Positions 32,799 through 43,373 of a stretch of DNA of 64,000 bases are shown here, in pieces; within the stretch, counting starts at the first letter, position 1; each line of letters opens with the position of its first letter. The translations under genes were made by a program, and so were the position numbers. Under the pieces are notes generated by a model, which searched no databases, was not told where the DNA came from, and worked only from the letters and a program-made list of their open reading frames with translations. Origin of the DNA: Hippopus hippopus (Eukaryota; Mollusca; Bivalvia; Cardiida; Cardiidae); NCBI GenBank assembly GCA_946811185.2, contig OX328109.1, positions 29,930,129-29,994,128 on the forward strand. The letters are read 5' to 3'.

Positions 32799-32900
32799 CG
32801 TATTTTCAAGAATTCTGCTCCATTATTAACCAAGCCTATAATGACGGTTTCATTCAAGATCAAGATGAGACGGCAAAAACTTCTTACAGTACACCAATAA
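32799..32900 (+). CDS. Very tentative terminal exon
   Basis: A good acceptor (TCTATTTTGTCCTGCAG) precedes an open frame of 33 codons, RIFKNSAPLLTKPIMTVSFK ... LLTVHQ, ending in TAA at 32898-32900. No partner exon or poly(A) signal was found. A frame this short can be open by chance. Confidence 0.15.
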   Translation, partial: RIFKNSAPLLTKPIMTVSFKIKMRRQKLLTVHQ

Positions 32901-33113
32901 TCTTATATCTACATTGCTTCTCTGGGTAGATAGCCTGTGAGGTGGGGTTGAGGTGAACCCCTGAAACAGCAATACATGAGTTGAATTTTCACTACTTTAA
33001 CCAATCCTGTAAATAAGAATATGGCTATTGAAAATAAAATCTGTTTTACCTGATTAGTTACCTGAAAGTAGATGGCCAAATTCTGCGTTTACTGGAATGG
33101 AATCATGAAAGAG

Positions 33114-34894
33114 TCAGAAACCAAGGCTGATCTGCATCTGCATAGTATGATTCTGTTTGTGTATCACCATGTCGGAGGATCCATTCGCATTGGCCAGAGA
33201 TGTGCAAAATAGTTCTCTACGTACTCTGAAATATCATTTACAATACAACAGAGCTCCCAATATGGTTTTTACATTTTATGAAAGTTAAACCTTGGGTTAA
33301 ATGAAAATGACTGGGTAATCTCAGTCCATGGAAGCGACCTAAACATCACAGTTTTAGGGCTGTTTCTTTAGAGTTCTTCCACATTTGAAGAAGTATAGAC
33401 TTTACACACCACATTTCATCAAAATTAGATACATGTAGGTCTACAACCTGCAACATAATCCAATAGTGGCTTTGCCTCTGGATCAGATGAAAAAAAATTT
33501 CAAAGGGCCATACCTCATGTAATAAGGAGTCCTTCAGTAGCCCACCTAACGTTAAAAATTGTTATGAAAATTACATACATGCATTAGTTCCCATAGAAGG
33601 AAGATAGTTGAAAATTGTCCAAGAAGAGCCCTGAACAAATCTGAGTGTAACTATGGACAGACCAGCAACCTGATTCTAATCTTTCCCCTTATCATTATCA
33701 GGGGCATGCCTAGTGACTCAGTAACATACAGGGCCAGAAGCCTGGAAGTTGTTTCAGTATTTCTTTTCCCTCAATTTTCATCTGATGAATTTTGCGTTGG
33801 GGGACATAGCCCATGGCTTGCAAGAAGTAGTGTGCATACAGTTCAGTGCTGTAATGATCCAGAGGCATAAAACTTTTGAAAACATTGTGGGAAAAGGAGA
33901 AAATGCTGTTATTGACCAGAATTTTCAATTTTCTTTGACACTATTTTTATCTTGTTTCAAAGACAAATCATGTAGATCTAATACAAGCTTTGTCGTCTGC
34001 AAACACCTTCAATATAGATGACTCCAAAATCTTATCATGTGGTAAAAGAATCACCAGGACCACATTGATATGTGTACTGACAAGCATAAGGCAAAGATAA
34101 TTTGGTTCTAAGTTCAAATTTGTGGCACCAAAGAAATTAAGTCAATCATGGATAAAAAAAAAATCTGATGCAGATTATATTCAGCCCTCATGCAAGATTA
34201 TGTACAGGGAACCTCTGCTTCACTTATTTCACTGTTGGATTTTAGAACTTCTCTTGCTGCATTCAAGTTGTACAGCACATTTAGTCTCAATGCATTTAGA
34301 CTAGTATGAACTAAAAAAAAAAACCCAAATTTTTAGCCATGTCAAACACTAAGGTATTTGCAGGAAAAAAATCTCAAGCAGTGAAATTTGTCTGTAATGC
34401 AATAGAAAATATGGAAATAGAAGAAAATGCTGCTCACCAGCATTTTCTCCTATTTCCTCAATGTTTTCCAAAGCCATTTCTCATTGTTGTTAGAACTAGG
34501 GATTAGACTAGATTCATGATTAAACTCTCAATAAATATGTGTTGCGTATAACCGAGGATCAGACTACATTCATGCACATTTAATCTTTGTCTGCTTTACC
34601 TGTGCAGAAAATGGGTCAATCGAGTGCTAAATTCTGCGTAAAAATGTAAGATTGATCATTTTCATCTAACCATCCAATATTCATGGATCAAAGAGTTCTA
34701 CATGTCTTATTACAATAGTAAATGGAGAAATCAATACAGATCTAGCGATAAATCTATCTTGAACACAATAGCCTAGCCTAAATCTACGAAAAACGTAGCC
34801 GACACAGGCCACAGGTGACTTACCGATCATGAACGAATGCAAACTGAAATTCGCATCTATTTTCGGGCCTTTCGCTCATTCTGTTTATTTGCAT
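33114..34894 (-). CDS. Candidate two-exon gene, family not recognised
   Basis: The - strand exon 34894-34824 starts with ATG, reads MQINRMSERPENRC then EFQFAFVHD, and ends at a consensus donor (CG|GTAAGT at 34823), leaving two bases. A possible next exon starts at 33225 after ATATTTCAG. It completes Arg and reads VRRELFCTSLANANGSSD ... MQISLGF to a TGA at 33116-33114. Phase matches, but the total is only 60 residues, so further exons may be missing. The first exon lies in CpG-rich, non-repetitive DNA like a 5' end. An upstream ATG at 35016 opens only 15 codons (uORF-like). A Helentron-like element sits immediately upstream at 35026. Confidence 0.35.
33850..34050 (+). repeat. Family A element in the candidate intron
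   Basis: GAAAACATTGTGGGAAAAGG is followed by ATGCTGTTATTGACC. The right end is TATCATGTGGTAAAAGAATC. Confidence 0.65.
34330..34525 (-). repeat. Family A element in the candidate intron
   Basis: AAATTTTTAGCCATGTCAAA on the left, GAAAATGCTGCTCACCAGCA in the core. Confidence 0.65.
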
Positions 34895-35025
34895 GGGGCT
34901 TTTAGTTCGAAGCAAATCCTAAGATAGACGCCCGTTTGTTCTATTGTATCGCTCTTCGGCGAATTTGGTTAATAAACTTGCTTTTCTGTCGAATTTGAAC
35001 CTCCACCGTCCTCCATTTTGTTTTT

Positions 35026-36071
35026 AGCTCCACTGGCCGAAGGCCAGCGAGCTATTGTCATGGCGTTGTGTCCGTCGTGCGTCCGTCTGTCCGTTCGTTC
35101 GTTCGTCCGTGCGTGCGTCCGTAAACTTTTTCTTTAAAAAACTTCTCCTCAGAAACTATGGACTGGATTTTTACCAAATTTCACAGGAATGTTCCTTTGG
35201 TGGTCCTCTTTCAAATTCCTTCAAATAATTGTGTTCCATGAAGAATTCTGGTTGCCATGGCAACCGAAGTAAAAAACCTTTAAAAATCTCCTCCTCCCAA
35301 ACCGCTATTTGGATAGCATTATTATTTTGCAGGAATGTTCCTTAGATACAGGTTTACAGAATTCCTTAAAAAAAAAAAAAAATGATCTGTCAAAAAACAT
35401 GGCTTTTATGGGAGACTCATTTTCCTTTTATGGTATAAAGTAAAATCTTTGAAAAATTTCTTCTCTAAAACTATTCTTTGGATTTCATTGTTGTTTTGCA
35501 GGTAAGTTCCTATGGTGGTTGTCTACCAAATTGTTTCTATGGTGGTTGTCTACCAAATTCCTTTTAAAATCAAAGTGCTGTAAGCACTGTAATCGGTCGT
35601 CACTGAATGATTATTGGTTGGTTGGATGTATTGGAGTTTAACGCCACTTTAACAAGCGAGCTATTGTCATGGCATTGTGTCCGTCGTCCGTCCATCCATC
35701 CGTTCGTCCGTCCCTTCGTTCGTGCGTGTGTCCGTAATTTTTTTCTTTAAAAAACTTCTCCTCAGAAACTATTGACTGGATTTTTACCAAATTTCTTAGG
35801 AATGTTCCTTTGGTGGTCCTCTTTCAAATTCCTTCAAATAATTGTGTTCCATGAAGAATTCTGGTTGTTGCGTCCGTCCGTTCATTCGTCCATCCGTTCG
35901 TCCGTGCGTGGCTGGTTACCATTTTTTTCTTCTTTTCTCACAAGTTTTTTCCATACCCTTTTTCTTCAGTGAGCTAAAATGCAGGATTGAATGATAATTG
36001 TTAAAAACTTCCTTTCGCCATTATAGAAATATCAGGCCTGTGGAGCGATACAGGCGCTCAAGCGCCTCTAG
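35026..36071 (+). mobile_element. Helitron/Helentron-like non-autonomous element, copy 1
   Basis: It starts AGCTCCACTGGCCGAAGG. A GTCC-type microsatellite follows (GTGCGTCCGTCTGTCCGTTC), then a tandem body. The end is a hairpin (AGGCGCTCAAGCGCCT) immediately followed by CTAG. It is flanked by T on both sides. The terminal hairpin plus CTAG and the (GTCY)n tract match what is known of Helitrons/Helentrons and DINE-1/HINE derivatives. The 5' part is repeated internally from about 35655, so this copy is longer than copy 2. No Rep/helicase coding sequence is present. Confidence 0.65.
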
Positions 36072-36129
36072 TTTCGTTTACCTTAACTTCACGGTGTCAC
36101 GTGATCTTTACGTCATGGTCATCGATGTA

Positions 36130-36345
36130 AACAAAAGTTAAATCAGCATGGTAGGAACTGTCCTGAATTTAAAATTAATTCTCCTGTCAGCGAAAGGAAC
36201 TTTGACCAATCGCACATTTAAAGAGTGTCATCATCATATTAATTTACATACTTTTATATGGCATGATATGAATTTAGTGCGTTTTAACATCTCCCATTGT
36301 TTACATCTGGGCATTATTGTCACTTTAAATTATCAGATTTAAAAA
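36130..36345. repeat. Family G fragment
   Basis: AATTAATTCTCCTGTCAGCG and CATACTTTTATATGGCATGA match the 16.1 kb copy. CACGTGATCTTTACGTCATG lies just before it at about 36096. Confidence 0.55.
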
Positions 36346-36458
36346 GTAACATTTACACTGGCCTCTACCATGTTTTCAAGTTCTCTTCCTCAGGTTCTTC
36401 AGGATTTTTTTAAATGGATTTTTAGTTTAGGTAATACAAAAACTAAGCTGTAAAATAT

Positions 36459-36690
36459 ATGAGCCATGCTCTGTGAAAAGGGGGCTTAAATCAACTGCAA
36501 AAAATATTGATCCAGGCCAGCCTGTGCAGTCCCTGCAGGCTTACCTGGATTGAAACTTTTTGCTTATCTTCAATTTTGTGCATGTCAAAAGGTCTCATAA
36601 TTCAGTTGGTTTTTAGACAAAATGGAATTTTATGGAAACAAAATTATGTGATGACTTTCTTAGAGTGGGTGAGTGCTCATTGCTTCAATT
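36459..36690. repeat. Family B element, right end truncated
   Basis: The left end TGAGCCATGCTCTGTGAAAA is the best-preserved in the window. The right TIR is missing. Confidence 0.7.
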
Positions 36691-36775
36691 TCTTATAGGT
36701 ATGCACATCTTTTCATGCGTCTTTTTTTTATCATGGCTATTGTAAACCCTTTGGCTGCTTGTTGACCTTTTAAAG

Positions 36776-36835
36776 ACAGTGTAGATCAAGATCAGATTGC
36801 ACAGAATGTGCAGTCTGATCTACACTTTCCTGAGG
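36776..36835. repeat. Family D hairpin
   Basis: GACAGTGTAGATCAAGATCA is paired with TGCAGTCTGATCTACACT. Confidence 0.7.
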
Positions 36836-36886
36836 GAGATAGTTTTTTTCAAAAAATAAGTTTAAAATAGCATTATCCAGGTTTTT

Positions 36887-37502
36887 AGCTCCACTGGCCA
36901 AAGGCCAGAGAGCTATTGTCATGGCGTTGTGTCCGTCGTGCGTCCGTCCGTCCGTCCGTCCGTTCGTCCGTGCGTGCGTCCGTAAACTTTTTCTTTAAAA
37001 AACTTCTCCTCAGAAACTATTGACTGGATTTTTACCAAATTTCACAGGAATGTTCCTTTGGTGGTCCTCTTTCAAATTCCTTCAAATAATTGTGTTCCAT
37101 GAAGAATTCTGGTTGCCATGGCAACCGAAGTAAAAAACCTTTAAAAATCTTCTCCTCCCAAACCGCTATTTGGATAGCATTATTATTTTGCAGGAATGTT
37201 CCTTAGATACAGGTTTACAGAATTCCTTAAAAAAAAAAAAAGATCTGTCAAAAAACATGGCTTTTATGGGAGACTCATTTTCCTTTTATGGTATAAAGTA
37301 AAATCTTTGAAAAATTTCTTCTCTAAAACTATTCATTGGATTTCATTGTTGTTTTGCAGGTAAGTTCCTATGGTGGTTGTCTACCAAATTGTTTCTTCAG
37401 TGAGCTAAAATGCAGGATTGAATGATAATTGTTAAAAACTTCCTTTCACCATTATAGAAATATCAGGCCTGTGGAGCGATACAGGCGCTCAAGCGCCTCT
37501 AG
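36887..37502 (+). mobile_element. Helitron/Helentron-like non-autonomous element, copy 2
   Basis: Its 616 bp are nearly identical to the outer parts of copy 1. It starts AGCTCCACTGGCCAAAGG, contains CGTCCGTCCGTCCGTCCGTT, and ends with the hairpin AGGCGCTCAAGCGCCT and CTAG. It is preceded and followed by T. The high similarity to copy 1, which lies 0.8 kb away, implies recent movement or local duplication. Confidence 0.7.
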
Positions 37503-37679
37503 TTACCATCTGCTTGAAAGTTTCATTTAACTTTTCTAGCAGGATAAGGGTTAATGTCCCAAATGTATGCGTGTTTGCAGGGGGCAATAAGGAATATCAT
37601 TGATTTTGTAAAACTTTATTAGTCTTTGATAACTATTCATTGATCCAGATTCGGTGAACTAAATTGGCCATTTATTTCA

Positions 37680-37800
37680 CACTTTCCCCCATGCTCTATT
37701 TAACACAATGAAGAAAAAAGAATTTTAAGAACATTGTGGAAAGGAGTGAAATTGCTCACAAAGATTAATTTCACTTTTTCCTGCAGTGTTCTTCCATAAA
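37680..37800. repeat. Family A fragment
   Basis: CATTGTGGAAAGGAGTGAAA and TTTCACTTTTTCCTGCAGTG are diverged core arms. The ends are lost. Confidence 0.45.
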
Positions 37801-38161
37801 ATCAATCATTTATGATCATATTTCAACTAGGTTGTTTAAACACATAGCCTTATCTAGATCTCTGAATAGTACATGTATTTTTATTAACCCTTATTCTGCA
37901 ATTTGTCACCTTTGCGAGCAGTGAATTCCAAAATCAGTCTACACTTGAATATTGGTCTGCACTGTTCCTAGGGGTCACAAATGTTACTGGATGAAAATAA
38001 CGATTATTGGAAGGATAGAGGGAGGATGGCCATGACCTCCCCTATCCAATATACGTGGCTAATACAGTTTTTAAAAAAAAAAAGGGAATAACATCTCTTG
38101 CATAATTATGTTGAAACCCTGCAAATCGTCATACAAACCCTATTTTGCCCTGTTCTTTCAG

Positions 38162-38345
38162 ATTTTATCCAAGTCAGAAAAGAAGTGTAAGACACGAACT
38201 TCAAGGTCCCAACCTGCTCAAAGTCCCTGAAGCAAACAGCTGCAAGACTTTCTTGAAGCCGAAACAAAGGGAATTACTCAAAAGCAAGAACTGCATACTG
38301 CCTGTTGATGAAGCAGGAAGTGCTCATAGCCCAGAAGCAAAAACT
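38162..38345 (+). CDS. Candidate internal exon, family not recognised
   Basis: The acceptor CCTGTTCTTTCAG ends at 38161 and a donor-like GTATGT begins at 38346. After one leftover base the frame is open for 61 codons: FYPSQKRSVRHELQGPNLLK, then KVPEANSCKTFLKPK, QRELLKSKNC and DEAGSAHSPEAKT. Lys/Ser/Pro-rich composition and lack of repeat similarity support coding. If the donor is not used, the frame closes four codons later. Neighbouring exons were not found. Confidence 0.35.
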
Positions 38346-38399
38346 GTATGTTCAAATTAATAGTTAAAATACGTTGCGACGAATCACCGAAATACAGAA

Positions 38400-39350
38400 A
38401 TACCACCGAAACACAGAAATACCCGGGGTTTTGTTAAGCTTTAGATAACTGAACTTGTGGTTTTTGACACAAATTCCAATTATATTGATGAAGGAGGGTT
38501 AGTATTTAACCTAATGTCAAAATAGCAACATGCCATTGAAGCCCGTCGTGAAGCATGTGCACCGGAATAGCCTACATTACTGTAAATGTCCACCGAAATA
38601 CCCACTGCATGTACTAAAATTGGTCAATTCAGGGATTATACCGCCGCATTCTTACTTCAGTTGCTCTTGTATAAGTTTGATGTGTCTGATCTTTTCCATA
38701 AGTATGCTAGAAAAAATAGTTTTCCTCTTCTTTATTGGGAATATGAAATCACCAAATTGGACAAACTGCAGCCATTTTGAATCTGTAGTTACATGTAGCA
38801 CGGTACTAGGCGTAAATTGATAAGACAATTACACTATCTGCAAAAGTTCCTATAGTCACACTTAGCAGCCTAAGGGTTAATAAACAGCACATACAAACAG
38901 TTTCCTCTCATATTGACGTTACATGTATAAAACTTCTTAGGGCTACCTGTCAGTTACAAAACCACCTTTTAATAAATGTGAACAAAGGAAAATGCTGTAA
39001 CAAATACTAGTATTGAAATAGCCCGTTCTTAACATTTTGTCTATGTACCACACTATTTGCTAAATCATATGATTATAGAACAGGCCTGGGAAGTGGAAAG
39101 TTGCAAACACATCGGCTGCTGGATGCATGGTGCAGAATAATAGATCATAATTACTATGGCGGGTGGTTAATGCATGCATGCATGCAGCTACATAAACAAA
39201 AAACATGTGAAAAAGCAGCTAGACTTTGGACAAGCCTTTTGAATTTTTTCATGCTTTTAATCTAGGTTATTCGAATATCATGCACTATGGCCTTTAATTA
39301 AGTGTAGTTGTTTGTTATTAAAATAGAATAATAGAACTTCCCCCCCCCCC
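38400..39350. other. Gene-free stretch
   Basis: Only a family D end (TTAGCAGCCTAAGGGTTAA at about 38861-38880) is recognisable. CATGCATGCATGCA at about 39173 is a short self-complementary run. Nothing else was identified. Confidence 0.4.
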
Positions 39351-39351
39351 A

Positions 39352-39590
39352 TGACCATCCTATGTGGCTCATGGCAAAGTGTTGGTCTTGTGACCTGGAG
39401 GCCCCTGGTTTGAGCCTCACTCAATCCACTGGGTTTTTCATGGGAGTGTCCTTGGGTAAGACACTTCAGAGCCCTAGCCCTACCCAAGTACCGGTGAAAC
39501 CCAGGAAATACATAGATATGTGAGCTGTCGCCATGGTATGACTAAAACAATGTTGAAAACCACATAAAACACCAATCAATCAATCAAAAG
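39352..39590 (+). repeat. SINE, second subfamily, well preserved
   Basis: The head has TGGCTCATGGCAAAGTG and CCTGGTTTGAGCCTC (B-box-like). The body has CATGGGAGTGTCCTTGGGTA and AAGACACTTCAGAGCCC. The tail is AAAACACCAATCAATCAATC. Confidence 0.8.
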
Positions 39591-39837
39591 ACCAAAACAT
39601 GTTAAACCCTAAATTTAAGATGGGGGGATTGCTGAGCTAGATTTTGCAGATATGTTTACCAGTTATGTCATCAAAGAAAGTGTAATCAAACCAGATTCAG
39701 TTTCTGGTCTTGAAATGAACTTAATTCGAGTTTCAGTCAAAAAAAAAAAAGAAAAAACGATATCCTATCTGTGGTTTATGCCATGTTTCTGCTAGTCTTA
39801 GCTAGCATAATTAGGGCGGCATCTCATTTTTTATTTG

Positions 39838-39903
39838 CTGATAAATTGCAGATCAAGGTCAGACTGCACAGAACGAGCAGTCTGATCTTGGATCTGGATT
39901 GTC
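39838..39903. repeat. Family D hairpin
   Basis: GCAGATCAAGGTCAGACTGC is paired with GCAGTCTGATCTTGGATCTG. Confidence 0.7.
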
Positions 39904-40010
39904 CAATATGTTGAGATATTTTAGATATCAGTCTGGTAAAAACAGCCATACACTGACAGTTTCTGTTATAAGTGGTAACTCTCGATTTCATTTTTTTAAT
40001 GATCTATGAT

Positions 40011-40198
40011 TTAACCCTTATCCTGTTAAATGAATTGAAAATTTCAAGCCATTGCTATTTCGAAGTTATTTGATGGGGAAGATACGACCTAATCGGACAG
40101 TGTAGATCCAAGGTCAGACTGCACAGAACATGCAGTCTGATCTTATCTAAGCTGTCTGCAAAGGATCCATGAGTCACGCTTAGCAGCCTAAGTGTTAA
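40011..40198 (+). repeat. Family D, complete TTAA-flanked element
   Basis: It starts TTAACCCTTATCCTGTTAAA and ends TTAGCAGCCTAAGTGTTAA. The central hairpin runs from GACAGTGTAGATCCAAGGTC to GCAGTCTGATCTTATC. Length 188 bp. It shares the TTAACCCTT start with family A. Confidence 0.8.
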
Positions 40199-40689
40199 TT
40201 ACATCTGTCTGCTGTTTCCAACTGATAGTAAGTGACAACCTCATTTTAAACTCTTCAGAGGTAAAGAAAAATAATATACAATGTACTTACACTTGGGTTT
40301 GGTATAAAGAGTCGAAAAATAATGTGACATGATGCATGCTTCTAATGAGAATTAAGCATGTTTGTTTCAATGTTTATCCTTCATAAATGCACTAAATAGT
40401 ATCCTTATGGAGGAAACACTGAAAATAGAAATTGACAAGATGACAAACACCCGTTTCTGTTTGATTACACTCTCGTTAGCATTTCATGTTTCTGCCACTC
40501 CCATCCACCTGCTATATTTTCAACCCCTTTATCCACCCCATGATTATTATTTCATCAACATCAAAAAGGGAACGCAGAGTACTTTAAAAGTACACATGTA
40601 AAACAATCTGATATTGTGAAACCTCTGTAGCGTGTCACTTACAGTACTTTTCTTTCCGTGAACGCGTTTGGTTTTCTGATATTTGCCTC

Positions 40690-41460
40690 GTCTCCCTGCT
40701 TTAAATAAACTGTGGTCACATCTTACGTAGTTGACCGTAGCGGAGAATGACTGTAGTTTGCTGTAGTTGAACATATTAGACATAGTTGTTGCATGTAGAT
40801 AACAGTAGTTCAATGAAGTAATGAAAGTAGTTTGAACTTATGATTTGCCCACAGTAAGCACATTATTTGTCAATATGTTCAAAAATTGGTTACAGTTGAC
40901 TACATCCTACTGTGACTGCAGTTTGAACGTAGTTGACCTAAGTTAACAGCAATTGACCCTAATTAACCGTAGTATGTTCTGTGTGTAGTTAGACATAGTG
41001 ATACCTTCCACTTTGCTTGCAGTTGACCCTACTTAACTGTAGTGTGTACTGTAGTTGACTGTAGTTTTGGAAGAACTTTGTTTCTATTTCAGAGGCATGG
41101 CTGGTCAACTTCCAAAAGCACATGACCATAGTTTACCAGCACTGAGCAGGCGCAGCCACAATGTTTTAACATAGCTTACTGTAGTTGACACTAATTTACA
41201 GTAGTTGCACTTACTTAGGACGTAGTTTTATGTAGTGTAACATAATTACTTGTAGTTAAAAATAGTGATACCCTATTTAAGCCTAGCCACTATGCTTGCA
41301 GTTGGATGTAGTTGACTGCACTTACATGTAGTTAACCTACTTGGATTTTCTACATTTCCCCTTTTTTGCCAATTTTGAACCTATTTCGAATGTACTTCAC
41401 TAGTTGACCAAAGTAACACTATGGCTGACTATATTTAAAATGAACTATGGACAACTACAT
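40690..41460. repeat. Degenerate GTAGTTGAC short-unit array
   Basis: The word TAGTTGAC and its variants (GTAGTTTG, CAGTTGAC, TAGTTAAC) recur dozens of times over about 0.77 kb at irregular spacings near 10-12 bp, with stretches of other sequence between. Confidence 0.7.
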
Positions 41461-41733
41461 GCATGGCAGGCTTAATTGTCGGCATGTCCGTGGTGTAGAG
41501 GTAAAATATCTGGACACATGATCCCAAAGTGAATGTCCTGTAAAATCATAAATTTATCGGAAATATATATATATAGTTAAGGTAAAAAGACAGACAAATC
41601 ATTAAGTGACAAGTTAAAGTGGTTTCACAATAGCACTCAAACTAAAATTTATGATGTAAACACGAGTAAAAACATTGTCCTAGTGCTAGGTTCTAGCTAT
41701 TTTTTTTTTAGCACAAAAAGCAATCTGCATGAG

Positions 41734-41950
41734 TTAACCCTTTACCAAACAACCCCATTTTGTAACGACCCTCAGAATACGGCTTCTGAAAATAATGCAT
41801 AAAAAGGAGAAAATACTGTAGGATTTATCCCATTTCCACAATATCTTCTATAAAGATAAATAACATCATTTGAGTCACACTTAATTTTGTCATCTGCAAA
41901 TACTTTCAATTTTGAAAAGTCTACAATTTTGTCCGCAGGTAAAGAGCTAA
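41734..41950 (+). repeat. Family A piggyBac-like miniature element
   Basis: It starts TTAACCCTTTACCAAACAAC and ends GTCCGCAGGTAAAGAGCTAA. The right core arm is diverged. Confidence 0.75.
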
Positions 41951-42239
41951 TGTTTTTTTCAATGAGTACAAATTACAATGCCGGCAATGTTTGAAGTCGT
42001 CTATTGCTAACATTTCATAATGGAGGGATTTAAAGGCTGCCATGCGCCAAGATTGATGTGCTTTAAGAGATATGTAGGTTTTGATCAGCCGGCACCGCAC
42101 GTCTGATCTTGTTCTACACTTCCTGCTTCTCTGATGGATAGTTTTGTTTGTGATCCACATGAACTGCAAAGACGTAATTAACGAAAGTTATTTCTAAAAT
42201 GAAAGATCAAAGTAAGAGGCAAGAAAAGAGCAGAATTAA

Positions 42240-42470
42240 TTAACCCTTTATCACACAATCACAATGTTTTAATGACCCAGGGAGGAGAGACACCATTTGA
42301 AAACACAGTGGGAAAAGGAGAAAATTTGGGTAACCAGCATTTTCCTTCATTTCCCACAATGATTTCTTACCTTTCAAAGATAAATGTCAACATTGAAGTA
42401 ACATTTAATTTGTTGTCTACAACTGCTCTCAAATCTGACAAGTCTAAAATTTTGTCTAGTAAAGAGTTAG
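42240..42470 (+). repeat. Family A piggyBac-like miniature element
   Basis: It starts TTAACCCTTTATCACACAAT and ends TTTGTCTAGTAAAGAGTTA. The core GTGGGAAAAGGAGAAAATTT is present. Confidence 0.8.
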
Positions 42471-42499
42471 ATTCAACGAGTGTACACCCTCATCCATAC

Positions 42500-42755
42500 G
42501 GTGCCAAGTCTAAAAGCACAGGACCGAAACCGGGGGTCATGGTTCGGATCCCCACCATGGCAAATTCCTTTCAGAAGATTGATAATAGTCATTGCAACAG
42601 GATTTTTTTTTTTGGCCGGTGATTGTTGTTTCGACGATGTGGGAAAGGGGCCAGCGAGTGGTTTTTGACAAATATTTTGGGAAGTACTGGTGAAAGAAAC
42701 GTCAGAAAATGAAAATGAAAGTTTAAAAACAACATTATGATACTAATTTATCAAT
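42500..42755 (+). repeat. tRNA-derived SINE (family S), diverged
   Basis: The B-box-like ATGGTTCGGATCCCC is followed by GATTGATAATAGTCATTGCA and AGTACTGGTGAAAGAAACG. Confidence 0.6.
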
Positions 42756-42889
42756 ATAAATTCTGTCCCTCCCCTCTTCCCACTGGTCCAGATGTTTATA
42801 GTCAGAAATCACATGTTTTGTTTTCAGAATTAAGTTTCAAGACATTTTGATAGTTCATTATCTAAATTTGGTAAAAATTTATTGATACA

Positions 42890-43231
42890 AAGTGATCCCA
42901 AAGTTAATTTTCATATAATGTTATTTTTTCAAGCAAAATATCCCCTTATCTGATTCTGTGCAGTCTGATCTTGATCTACACTGTCTGCAAAAGGTCAGTG
43001 AGTTGCACTTAGCAGCATAAAGGTTAACCTTTTTCCTGTTAAATAAGTAAAACTTTTAAGCCAATAGTAAAAACCTCAAATAATGTTATATAAAACTTAC
43101 TTTTTCGAGCAAAATATCTCCTTATCCGATAGTGTAGATCCAAAATGAGACTGCAAGTTGTGTGCAGTCTGATATTGATCTACACCATTCATAAAAGGTT
43201 GGTGAGTGGTCCTTAACAGTTGAAGGGCTAA
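42890..43231 (+). repeat. Two adjacent family D copies
   Basis: A truncated copy ends AGCAGCATAAAGGTTAA at 43027. The next starts from that same TTAA (TTAACCTTTTTCCTGTTAAA) and ends GTTGAAGGGCTAA at 43231. Confidence 0.7.
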
Positions 43232-43373
43232 TATGTGTATCCTGGTACTAAGACTTTTTACACGGACTTCACATATTGTAAAGTAACTGGGAAAAGTCAC
43301 TTTGTTTTTGGCGTAATCAAACATGTGTATGCTTGTTCCATGTTTCAACTGTTACTTTCCATTGGTTTATATA

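Noticed and set aside
38530..38820. 96-codon open frame
   Set aside because: It overlaps another open frame on the same strand, has no splice support, and looks like a chance frame.
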